Source of the DNA: Pseudomonadota bacterium
Lineage (GTDB): Bacteria > Desulfobacterota > Desulfobulbia > Desulfobulbales > Desulfocapsaceae
Direction of reading: 5' to 3'
Assembly (NCBI GenBank): GCA_023412495.1
Contig: JAEYNP010000080.1
Span: 325,323-389,322, forward strand
DNA length: 64,000 nt
The translations under genes were made by a program, and so were the position numbers. This document shows, one piece after another, positions 19,165 to 27,360 of the stretch (position 1 is the stretch's first letter; every line of letters starts with the position of its first letter). Under the pieces are notes generated by a model. It made no database searches and was not told where the DNA came from. It was given only the letters and a program-made list of their open reading frames with translations.

Positions 19165-20054
19165 ATGGAAACAAGAAGCTATCTGGATAAGATCATCAAT
19201 TCCGTTGCCGACCCCATTTTTGTCAAAGACTGCCGACATGTCTGGATTCTGCTCAATGATGCCTTTTGTAAATTCATGGGCCGCGACCGGAATGAACTGA
19301 TAGGAAGATCGGATTATGACTTTTTCCCAATTGAGGCCGATGTTTTCCGGGAAAGGGATGAGCTGGTTCTCCATTCAGGAATGGAAAACGTCAATGAAGA
19401 ACGATTCACCGATGCCAAGGGAAATGTTCACACCATAGTGACAAAAAAGACCCGGTACCAGGATGAAAACGGAGACAAGTTCATAGTCGGCATCATCAGG
19501 GATATCACGGAGAGAAAAGTTGCTGAGAATCGCCTGAAAGATACCAATAGAAGGTTGGCAAATATCATCGATTTTCTGCCGGACGCGACGACCGGGCAGG
19601 GAACGACCTTTGATATGTATCTACCCGAACATGAACTTGGCGTAGAGATAGTGGAAGCCCAAAATGACGAAATCGTGCCAAAAGGGACCGAGCGCATTCT
19701 TCTCGTGGATGATGAGCCCGTGATAGCCGATCTGGCCGGCACCATGCTGGGTCAGCTTGGATACGAGGTGGTCACCAGAACGAGCAGCCTCGATGCCCTT
19801 GATTATTTTAGAGCATATCCGAATACCTTCGAGCTGTAATTACCGACATGACCATGCCTGGCATGACCGGCTATACGCTGGCTGAGCATCTCATGGAGAT
19901 CCGGCCCGACATCCGGATTATCCTCTGCTCCGGGCACAGCGACACTATCTCGAGCGATGATGCAAAAAGAATCGGCATCCGCGAATTTGTCGCGAAACCA
20001 TTTGAGATGAAAGGGTTGGCCAGAACAATTCGCCAAGTGCTGGATCAAGGCTGA
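19165..20054 (+). CDS. PAS-receiver protein, deletion derivative of a hybrid kinase, with 1-base frameshift
   Basis: The start at 19165 has GAGAAGG upstream. A PAS domain (about 5-125: IINSVADPIFVKDCRHVWIL ... GIIRDITERK) is followed by NIIDFLPDAT, the usual opening of a second PAS. The sequence then jumps to TGQGTTFDMYLPEHE, the usual end of a kinase ATPase domain, and to a receiver (ILLVDDEPVIADLAG). The kinase core is therefore missing in frame. The frame also breaks at 19836-19838: adding one G to GAGCTG-TAATT gives FELVITDMTMPGMTGY, and the receiver continues to 20054 with FVAKPFEMKGL. It could be a kinase-less adaptor or decay. Confidence 0.75.
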
Positions 20055-20065
20055 CCTGCCTCGGC

Positions 20066-20210
20066 AGTTGCCGCACCTGCTCGGGAGTGGAGAACTCGCC
20101 GTTTTCAACAAAACTCCTGCCCTCGACGCCCCCTCGGTGAACCTTCCCCCGCCTTCAGCGCTCTGTCGATCAGGTTCTCCGGCATCGACTTCGTCGCCTT
20201 CCTCCATTCC
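20066..20210 (-). pseudogene. Possible remnant of a third sigma-54 activator
   Basis: Read on the minus strand this stretch gives MPENLIDRALKAGEGSPRG, which parallels [21 protein letters not shown] in the two intact activators. Seventeen consecutive bases (CTGTCGATCAGGTTCTC on the plus strand, 20161-20177) are identical to activator copy 2. Flanking sequence is only loosely alignable and the reading frame is broken. Its position, divergent from the azoreductase gene with activator motifs in between, repeats the arrangement of the two intact copies. A chance match is possible. Confidence 0.4.
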
Positions 20211-20276
20211 CGCACTTCGTCTCCGTGCGACCTGCACTTTCCATCGAAAGCCGAGTTATCCAGTCTTTCCCTCGAT

Positions 20277-20410
20277 TTTACAATATTCCGTACTGGCATT
20301 GAACTTCACAATATTCCGTGATCGGTTCTACAAAATTCTGTAGCCGAGATCAATCCCCGGTCTTTTATTCATTGATATTACACATGTTTTTAAACTGGCA
20401 TAATAATCGC
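20277..20410 (+). promoter_or_regulatory. Three activator sites and a sigma-54 promoter of the azoreductase-efflux operon
   Basis: Three same-direction copies of one motif: TTTTACAATATTCCGTA (20276-20292), TTCACAATATTCCGTG (20305-20320) and TTCTACAAAATTCTGTA (20326-20342), with cores 28 and 22 bases apart. TGGCAT-N5-TCGC follows at 20396-20410, 40 bases before the azoreductase start. It has the same TCGCTAA tail as the PPK2 promoter. This is the clearest example of the shared motif in the window. Confidence 0.65.
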
Positions 20411-20450
20411 TAAGAAGAAAGTAAAAGAAAATATCGAAAGGAGAATTTTC

Positions 20451-21080
20451 ATGGCCAACTTGCTTTACGTCACCTGCAATGTCAGGACCCAGGACACATC
20501 CCGAATCCTGTCGCTCGGGGCGGAGTTCCTGGAGGAATACCTTCTGTTGAATCCGCGGGACGAGGTGCAGGTGCTCGACCTGTACCGCGACAGCATTCAG
20601 CGCGTCGACCTGGACGTTCTAAACGCCAGGGGTCGGATCGAGAGGGGGGATGATTACGGCCTTCTGTCCTATGAAGAACGGCGAAAGATGAGCCGGCTCT
20701 GGCGTCTGGCCGACCAGTTCGACCGGTGCGACAAATACGTCTTCGTTACCCACAGCCTGAACCTCTGGTTCCCCGCCGAGTTCAAGATGTACATAGATGC
20801 GATCTGCGTTCCGGATCGCACCTATTGTTTGACAGCAAATGGGGCTAAAGGTACGCTTTCCACAGGATACCGGAAGTCCCTGCATCTGCATGCGGGCCCG
20901 CCTTACGAATTTGGGCAGGAGCAGGATCTGAGCGTTGCCTACCTCAGCTCGATCCTGAATTTTTTCGGCGTGGCAGCGCAGGAAACGGTCACTCTTCAGG
21001 GCGACGACCCGGAACGGGGGGCTCAGGGTGAGTACGAATCGGTCCGTCGCAAGCTTTTGGAAGTGGCTCGCCGTTTCTAA
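20451..21080 (+). CDS. azoR: FMN-dependent NADH-azoreductase-like flavoprotein
   Basis: 209 residues with a flavodoxin-like fold. The N-terminal strand and loop (LLYVTCNVRTQDTSRILSLG) are placed to bind the FMN phosphate, and HSLNLWFPAEFKMYIDAICV is the typical AzoR/NQO-like dimer and flavin segment. Relatives reduce quinones and azo compounds with NAD(P)H by two-electron steps, avoiding radicals. AAAGGAGAA precedes the ATG. It heads an operon with a membrane fusion protein and an RND pump, so quinone-like or electrophilic toxicants are plausible inducers. Control is probably by sigma-54. Confidence 0.85.
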   Translation: MANLLYVTCNVRTQDTSRILSLGAEFLEEYLLLNPRDEVQVLDLYRDSIQRVDLDVLNARGRIERGDDYGLLSYEERRKMSRLWRLADQFDRCDKYVFVTHSLNLWFPAEFKMYIDAICVPDRTYCLTANGAKGTLSTGYRKSLHLHAGPPYEFGQEQDLSVAYLSSILNFFGVAAQETVTLQGDDPERGAQGEYESVRRKLLEVARRF

Positions 21081-21159
21081 GCGTAAGGGAAAAAGGCGAG
21101 GCGGCCGCATTCATTCTGCAGACAAAAAAATGAAGTTCAAAAATAGAGGAGTTTCAACA

Positions 21160-22386
21160 ATGCAAGCAGGTTTCAAATCGATAATGGTGGCCGGGATTAT
21201 GTCCCTTTTAGGCTTTTCGCTCATTGGCTGCAACAAAGAGTCGCACCCCCAAACAACGGAGGCGGATGCCATTCCGGTGGTCGTAGGCCGGCTCCAGAAC
21301 GTTCAAGAGAGGGAGAAGATATCCGCCAGCGGGACCGTCTCCACTCCGAAGGCGCCGGCCAATGTCGGCTTCCTCGTACCCGGCAGGGTAGTATTCGTGG
21401 ACCCCCGCGAGGGCGAATATGTCAAAGAGGGGGAGGTTCTCGCCAAGCTCGACCTCCTCGACTTCACCCTTGCGGTCCAGGCTGCCGAAGCGCAGAAGGC
21501 CAGAGCGCAGGCGGAAATGGAAAAGGCTATGCATCCCGCAAGGCCGGAGCTCCTGGAACAGGCGCGCGTCGCCTTTGAGCGGGCCCAGGACGAGCACCGG
21601 CGGATGAAGATGCTGTATGACGAAAAAGCCCTGGCGCCGAACGACTACCTCAAATTCAAGGCCGCCTACGAACAGGCGCAGCAGGCGTATCAGCAGGCCA
21701 AGGCCGGAGGCCAGAAGGAAGACAAGGACCTGGCCAAGGCGGCGTTCAACCAGGCTGAAGCCCAGCTCGGGATCAGCAGGAAAAAACTTGCCGATGCAAC
21801 ACTCTTGGCCCCTTCCAGCGGCTATGTCTCGAAGAGGTTGATCGAACCGGGCGATACCGCCTCACCGGGACGCCCCGTCTTCGAGATCGTCCAGATGGAA
21901 CCCGTGGAGGTGAATGTCGGCGTACCGGAAACGGATGTGCACCTCGTTAAAATCGGACAGGAAGCGGAGATCACCGTCCCCGCCCTGCCAGGGAAGACAT
22001 TCCAAGGCACGGTTCGTCTCATCAACATTTCCGCGGATCCCGGCACCCGAACCTACATGACGAGAATCTCAGTGGAGAACCCCGAACTCCTGTTACGGGT
22101 GGGAATGGTCGCCGAAGCTACTATCCGCGGGGACCAGACGGTATCCATGGCGACGCTGCCGGGGGATGCGGTAGTACGCGATCCTCAAGGCGCCACACAG
22201 GTGTACGTGTATTACCCCGACAAGAAGCGTGTCTACGCCAAACGCGTGGAAATCGGCGCGGCCGTGAATAGAGAAGTCGAGATAAAGAGCGGACTTGCTG
22301 GTGATGAGCTGATCGTTGTCGCCGGACAGACAAAACTCAGGGACGGGCTGTCCGTGTCGGCCACGGAAACCGAGATCAGTCGTTAG
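21160..22386 (+). CDS. RND efflux periplasmic adaptor (membrane fusion lipoprotein)
   Basis: 408 residues. The start has AGGAG 8 bases upstream and gives a lipoprotein leader ending GFSLIGC. The HlyD/AcrA layout is visible: a beta-barrel/lipoyl half (GFLVPGRVVFVDPREGEYV), an alpha-hairpin rich in Ala, Gln and Glu (about 95-185), the second lipoyl half (LLAPSSGYVSKRLIEPGD), and barrel and membrane-proximal domains. It couples the RND pump to the outer-membrane factor. It sits between the azoreductase and the pump in one operon. Confidence 0.93.
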   Translation: MQAGFKSIMVAGIMSLLGFSLIGCNKESHPQTTEADAIPVVVGRLQNVQEREKISASGTVSTPKAPANVGFLVPGRVVFVDPREGEYVKEGEVLAKLDLLDFTLAVQAAEAQKARAQAEMEKAMHPARPELLEQARVAFERAQDEHRRMKMLYDEKALAPNDYLKFKAAYEQAQQAYQQAKAGGQKEDKDLAKAAFNQAEAQLGISRKKLADATLLAPSSGYVSKRLIEPGDTASPGRPVFEIVQMEPVEVNVGVPETDVHLVKIGQEAEITVPALPGKTFQGTVRLINISADPGTRTYMTRISVENPELLLRVGMVAEATIRGDQTVSMATLPGDAVVRDPQGATQVYVYYPDKKRVYAKRVEIGAAVNREVEIKSGLAGDELIVVAGQTKLRDGLSVSATETEISR

Positions 22387-22407
22387 ATCTTAAAAGGTGC
22401 AGCATTC

Positions 22408-22587
22408 ATGGATTCCATCAAGTCTTGGCTTCATCTCCTTAACTTTCTCCTCATTTTGACCGCAGGGACTATTCACGCCGGTATTCGTGCCCTTCTGACC
22501 AAGCTTGGATTCAAGCCGGTCGGAGCGGCATCGGCAGTCCGCGCTCTCCACAAGCGAAATTATCCTAAAGAGGAACAGCTGTCATGA
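22408..22587 (+). CDS. Small membrane protein coupled to the RND pump
   Basis: 59 residues: MDSIKSWLHLLNFLLILTAG opens with a single likely membrane helix (about 6-28), followed by a basic, cytoplasm-type tail ending KRNYPKEEQLS. Its TGA overlaps the pump's ATG (ATGA at 22584-22587), the usual sign of translational coupling. It begins 22 bases after the adaptor stop. I do not recognise the family. Small helix proteins such as AcrZ modulate RND pumps, and the position fits such a role. AGGTGC upstream of the ATG is a weak ribosome site. Confidence 0.5.
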   Translation: MDSIKSWLHLLNFLLILTAGTIHAGIRALLTKLGFKPVGAASAVRALHKRNYPKEEQLS

Positions 22588-25500
22588 AATCGATTAAATT
22601 TTGGCTTCGCTACCCCGCCGTCACCATCATATTGACGGCAATGATCGTCTTCCTCGGGGTTCATGCCTTCCTGAAGATGCAGCGGACGGAAGATCCGACG
22701 ATCACCATCCGGACCGGCATCGTGGCCGCAACTTACCCCGGGGCGACCTCCGAACAGGTGGAAAAACAGGTGACGAAGACCCTGGAAAAACACATCTTCA
22801 AATTCCCCGAGGTAAGGAAGGAAAAGACCTATTCGACCAGCCGGCCCGGCCTCGTCATCATCAACGTGGAGTTGGAGGACAATGTAAAAAATTCCGACCA
22901 GTTCTGGGCAAAGCTGCGCCATGAGATGAATCTGGTCAGCGCCACCGAACTCCCCCCGGGTGTCAGGGGGCCGGTGGTCGATTCGGATTTCGGCGATACG
23001 GTCGCCATGCTGATCGCCATCCGCGGTAAGCAATACGGATACCGGGAACTGCGCGATTTTGCGGACAAGATCCACGACGAGATGCGCACCGTCCGCCTCG
23101 TCGGCAAGATCGTCACCTACGGCGCGCAGGGAGAGGAAATCTGGATTACCAGCAGTCTGGAGAGGATAGCGCAGTACTTCGCCGATCCCTTCCAGGTGGC
23201 CAATGCCCTGAGGCAGCGAAATGCCATCCAGAGCGCCGGCCACTTCGAGACCGACGAATCGAAGGTCCCCATGAGGACCACCGGGGTCTTCAACACCGAA
23301 GACCAGATCCGCAACGTGCTCGTCGACGTGTCAAAGGACGGCCATCCGGTATATATCAAGGACTTTGCCGACGTGGAACGCAGATACCAGGACCCGGCGT
23401 TCATGGTTCGCTACGACGGTGAACCGTGCCTGCTCCTCTCGGTTGAAATGCAGAAGGGCAAGAACATCGTCGAACTCGGCGAGCAGCTGGACAAGGTCTT
23501 CGAGCGGCTGAAAATTCTCCTTCCCCCCGATGTCGAGATCGATATGGTCGCCGACCAGCCGGGGGTCGTCAAGGAGAGGATTGCCAACCTGAGCCACGAA
23601 TTCCTGGTTGCGATCATTGCGGTGATCATCGTCATCCTCCTGCTCCTCCCCGTCAGAGTCGCTCTCATCGCCGCCCTGGCCATTCCCGTAAGCCTGTGCG
23701 GCACCCTCGGGGTCATGGAGGCGATGGGGATAGCCCTGCATCAGGTATCCATCGCGGGGCTCATCGTGGTCCTCGGCATCGTGGTGGACAACGCCATCGT
23801 CGTCATCGACAATTATGTCGAGCTCCTGGACCGGAAGGTGCCCAAGCCGGAAGCGGCCTGGAGGAGCGCGAGCGATGTCTTCGTGCCGGTCCTCGCCGCC
23901 ACCATCACCATCATCGCCTCGTTCCTGCCTCTCTTGATCATCAACGGTTCCGTCGGCGAGTTCGTCATGGCCCTCCCCGTCACGGTGGCCATCGCCCTGG
24001 CGGTTTCCTTTATCGTGGCGGTCTTCATCACCCCTCTGCTCTGCAGCTTCTTCATCAAGAAAGGGCTGCACGACCACAACCCCACGGAGAACCACGGCAA
24101 ACAGAAGAAGGGTATGCTCGACCGCATCCAGGACCGGTACGGGGTCTGGATCAGGGTCTTCATGAAGAGAAAGTGGCTCGCCTATACCCTCGGGCTCGCG
24201 GCGTTCGCTTTCGGGATACTGCTCTTTGCCTTTGTGCCGCAGCAGTTCTTCCCTTCCGCCGAACGCAACCAGTTCGTGATCGATGTCTGGATGCCCCAGG
24301 GCACCCGGATCGAGGCGACCGACGCGGTCATGCAGCGCATTGAAAAAGCCTTGGGCGAGAGCAAAGGGGTTCACCACTATGCCACTTTCGTCGGTCAGAG
24401 CGCTCCGCGTTTCTACTATAACGTCAATCCGCAGCAGCCGGACGGCGCCTACGGGCAGTTTATCGTCAATACCGCCTCCGTGGAAGATACCGCCCGCCTG
24501 GTCGAGGAGTTGCGCCCGACCCTGGCCAACCTGGCGCCCGAGGCGATGGTGATCGTCAAGGAACTCCAGCAGGGGGCCCAGATGGAGGCGCCCATCGAGG
24601 TGCGGATCGCCGGGGACGACCCCGGGGAACTCAAGCGCCTGGGAGAGAAGGTGGAGGGTATTCTGGAGAGCAGCGCGAAAACTCAGTACGTGTACCGGGA
24701 CTACTTCAACGATTCGTATATGGTTGATGTAAAGGTCAATGACGAGCTGGCAAACCGTCTCGGCATAACGGACGCGATGGTATCGCAGACCCTTGCCGGG
24801 GCATTTGACGGTGGCGCGGTCAGCACCTTCTGGGAGGGGGACCGCTCCGTCACCATCAAGTTGCGGCTTGACCCGGCCGCCCGGTCATCCTTCGCCCACA
24901 TCGGCAACACCTATGTCAGCTCGGCCCTGACCCATGCAAAGGTTCCGCTTCGGGCTATCGCGACGGTTGCACCAGAGTGGCAGACTAGCAGGATCGTCCG
25001 CAGAAACGGCGTGCCCACCCTGACGATCCGGGCCTTTCCGGAAACGGGAGTGTACGCCTCGAAGATCCTGGAGGAGGCCAAGCCGCAGCTCGACTCCCTG
25101 CAGCTGCCGACGGGTTACCGGATCTATTACGGCGGTGAAGCCGACAACCAGAGCGAGGTGTTCCCGCAGATGATCGTGGCGCTTGCCATCAGCCTGCTGG
25201 TGATCTTCCTCATCCTGCTCGTGCAGTTCCGGAACATCTCGGAATCGCTCGTGGTGATGGCCTCGATTCCGCTCACTCTTTTCGGGGCGATGTTCGGCCT
25301 CGTCGTGACCAACAATCCGTTCGGCTTCACCTCCTTCATGGGGGTCATCAGCCTGTGCGGCATCGTGGTGAGAAACGGCATCATCCTGGTCGACTACTGC
25401 AACGAACGAATCGCTGAAGGGGCGAGTCTGGAGCAGGCCGCCCAGGAAGCGGGGGCGCGGCGGTTGCGGCCGATCTTTTTGACCTCCATGGCCGCCGCCA

Positions 25501-27050
25501 TGGGCATGGTGCCGATGATCATCTCCGGGTCGAGCCTCTGGAGTCCGCTGGCGAGCGTCATGGCCTTCGGCCTCATCTTTTCCATGTTCTTTACGCTGCT
25601 GGTCGTTCCCGTCCTCTTCGTTGCCATAAAATCACGATCGATGAGGGAAACGTCCGACAAGGATGGTGCTGAACCAGTGGATATCAAGAAAGTCGCCGTT
25701 ACCGTGGCCGTCGCCGCCTGCATGCTCCTTCCCGGAGGCCGGCAGGCCTTGGCCGAACCGGAAAAACATGCACTGACCCTGCCGCAGGCGGTCGAACTGG
25801 CACTCAAGCAGAACTCGGTGCTGAAGATCGGCCGGGCCAAAGTCACGGAAGCGGACGAAAAGATCGTCTCCGCGCAATCGCGGTATTTCCCGCAGCTCAC
25901 CAACAACACCAAGTACATGGCCTTATCGGACAATCAGCTGATCACCATTCCGGCCGGGAGTCTCGGCAATATCGCCGGCAGCCCTTTCCCCGACCGCGAC
26001 ATGGAAATAAGCCAGAGCGAATCCACCATCTTTTACAGCGAAACAACCCTGGGCCAGCCGATAACGCAGCTGTTCAAGATCCATGAGGCCAAGAAGATCG
26101 CGGAGGCCGATCGCGGCATTGCGGGAGCGGAGCTAGCAAAATCGGAAAACGAGACGGTATATATGGCGCACCAGCTCTATTACACTCTGCTGATAGCCCA
26201 CAAGGAAAAGGTTGCGGCCGAGGCTGCCCTCACCGCCGCCGAAGAGGATATCCGCGAAATTAAAAAAGATGTTACATCGGGAGTATTGCTCGATGTAGCG
26301 CTCATCGGGGCCCGGGCAAATCTGCTCCAGAGCAGACAGGCGCTTTTAGCCGCCGAAAACAGTATTGCCGACGTGACGGCGGAACTCAACGACCTGTTGG
26401 GTCTGTCAAGTAATGCTGTTCTGGAAGTGACCGAGACAGGGCTGCCGGATTTCACGGAACCCTTGAAGAACGAGGCCCATGAGCAGGCCCGCAACAGGAA
26501 TGGCGAACTTCAGGCAGCGCGGGAAACACTGGAAAAGGCACGACACGCCGTCCAGGCGGCGAAAGACGAGTACATTCCCGATGTGACGTTATTTGCGAAG
26601 CACGGCTACCAGGATGGAGCGGCGTTTCTCGACAACAATCTCGGCGTCGTCGGAGTGGAGCTTTCCTGGAATATCTTCGACTGGGGGAAACGAAAAGGTG
26701 AAATCGGCCAGCGGGCCGCCCAGCAATTGCAGGCGAAGGAGAACCTGGCTCGGATAGACAAGCGGATCGGAATCGAAATCGACAAGGTGTTCCGCAAGCT
26801 CGAACGTTCGACGCAGATGGTCGATGTCGCCCGCGAGGCCCTGTCCCTGCGCAGGGAAAATGCCCAGCTTGACGAAAAACGCTTCAAGGCCGGGACGTTG
26901 ACGGCGGCCAAGCATGCCGAAACGATAGCGGCCCTGAAAAAGGCGGAGATGGAGGATCTGCAGGCTTCGCTGCAGTTCCGCCTGGCCAAGGCCGAACTCG
27001 ATCAGATCATGGGTGTGCTCGCGGTAAACCCTGGAGGAAATCAGCCGTAA
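22584..27050 (+). CDS. RND efflux permease fused to a TolC-like outer-membrane factor
   Basis: One uninterrupted frame of 1488 residues. Residues 1 to about 1030 are a complete HAE1-type RND permease: periplasmic porter domains, the helix with VVLGIVVDNAIVVIDNYVEL (proton-relay acidic residues), and the second half with FMGVISLCGIVVRNGIILVD and the final membrane bundle. A linker (about 1035-1060) resembles a signal peptide (VAVTVAVAACMLLPGG ... ALA). Residues about 1065-1488 are an OEP/TolC protein with two repeats (LTLPQAVELALKQNSVLKIG; VGVELSWNIFDWGKRKGEIG). Normally these are separate genes. Cleavage after ALA could release the outer-membrane part; an internal GTG near 25678 is another possibility. 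Confidence 0.9.
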   Translation: MKSIKFWLRYPAVTIILTAMIVFLGVHAFLKMQRTEDPTITIRTGIVAATYPGATSEQVEKQVTKTLEKHIFKFPEVRKEKTYSTSRPGLVIINVELEDNVKNSDQFWAKLRHEMNLVSATELPPGVRGPVVDSDFGDTVAMLIAIRGKQYGYRELRDFADKIHDEMRTVRLVGKIVTYGAQGEEIWITSSLERIAQYFADPFQVANALRQRNAIQSAGHFETDESKVPMRTTGVFNTEDQIRNVLVDVSKDGHPVYIKDFADVERRYQDPAFMVRYDGEPCLLLSVEMQKGKNIVELGEQLDKVFERLKILLPPDVEIDMVADQPGVVKERIANLSHEFLVAIIAVIIVILLLLPVRVALIAALAIPVSLCGTLGVMEAMGIALHQVSIAGLIVVLGIVVDNAIVVIDNYVELLDRKVPKPEAAWRSASDVFVPVLAATITIIASFLPLLIINGSVGEFVMALPVTVAIALAVSFIVAVFITPLLCSFFIKKGLHDHNPTENHGKQKKGMLDRIQDRYGVWIRVFMKRKWLAYTLGLAAFAFGILLFAFVPQQFFPSAERNQFVIDVWMPQGTRIEATDAVMQRIEKALGESKGVHHYATFVGQSAPRFYYNVNPQQPDGAYGQFIVNTASVEDTARLVEELRPTLANLAPEAMVIVKELQQGAQMEAPIEVRIAGDDPGELKRLGEKVEGILESSAKTQYVYRDYFNDSYMVDVKVNDELANRLGITDAMVSQTLAGAFDGGAVSTFWEGDRSVTIKLRLDPAARSSFAHIGNTYVSSALTHAKVPLRAIATVAPEWQTSRIVRRNGVPTLTIRAFPETGVYASKILEEAKPQLDSLQLPTGYRIYYGGEADNQSEVFPQMIVALAISLLVIFLILLVQFRNISESLVVMASIPLTLFGAMFGLVVTNNPFGFTSFMGVISLCGIVVRNGIILVDYCNERIAEGASLEQAAQEAGARRLRPIFLTSMAAAMGMVPMIISGSSLWSPLASVMAFGLIFSMFFTLLVVPVLFVAIKSRSMRETSDKDGAEPVDIKKVAVTVAVAACMLLPGGRQALAEPEKHALTLPQAVELALKQNSVLKIGRAKVTEADEKIVSAQSRYFPQLTNNTKYMALSDNQLITIPAGSLGNIAGSPFPDRDMEISQSESTIFYSETTLGQPITQLFKIHEAKKIAEADRGIAGAELAKSENETVYMAHQLYYTLLIAHKEKVAAEAALTAAEEDIREIKKDVTSGVLLDVALIGARANLLQSRQALLAAENSIADVTAELNDLLGLSSNAVLEVTETGLPDFTEPLKNEAHEQARNRNGELQAARETLEKARHAVQAAKDEYIPDVTLFAKHGYQDGAAFLDNNLGVVGVELSWNIFDWGKRKGEIGQRAAQQLQAKENLARIDKRIGIEIDKVFRKLERSTQMVDVAREALSLRRENAQLDEKRFKAGTLTAAKHAETIAALKKAEMEDLQASLQFRLAKAELDQIMGVLAVNPGGNQP

Positions 27051-27072
27051 CCTCTCTGCTTGAGTCAACCTC

Positions 27073-27100
27073 GCAGCGCGGTGGACCATCATCGCGCTGC
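27073..27100. terminator. Hairpin after the efflux operon
   Basis: Perfect 8-base arms GCAGCGCG (27073-27080) and CGCGCTGC (27093-27100) around a 12-base loop, 23 bases after the pump stop. There is no strong T-run (ATCGGCAGATTTTAC follows), so termination is plausible but not certain. Confidence 0.45.
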
Positions 27101-27360
27101 ATCGGCAGATTTTACAGTCAGTCCTTGGATGACCCTTAGGGGTAGCAATCTGCTGTTCGTCTTGAAGAGGAAGAAATGAACCTCGGAAAATATTTCAGTT
27201 GGCAGAGGCTTCAATCTGGTTGGGAGGCAACTCCAGCGCTTCGCTTCCTTGACCTCCACCGGCACCGGGCCCTTCATGACCTGGCCACATGAAGTTTTGT
27301 ATTCCATGGAATCGTCTGGAAACCTCCAGACAGCCTGATTGCAGATCAAACAGATCGAAA

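Noticed and set aside
27174..27290. 38-codon frame between the pump and the hybrid kinase with GGAAG upstream
   Set aside because: Possible ribosome site but composition looks random and no coupling to a neighbour.
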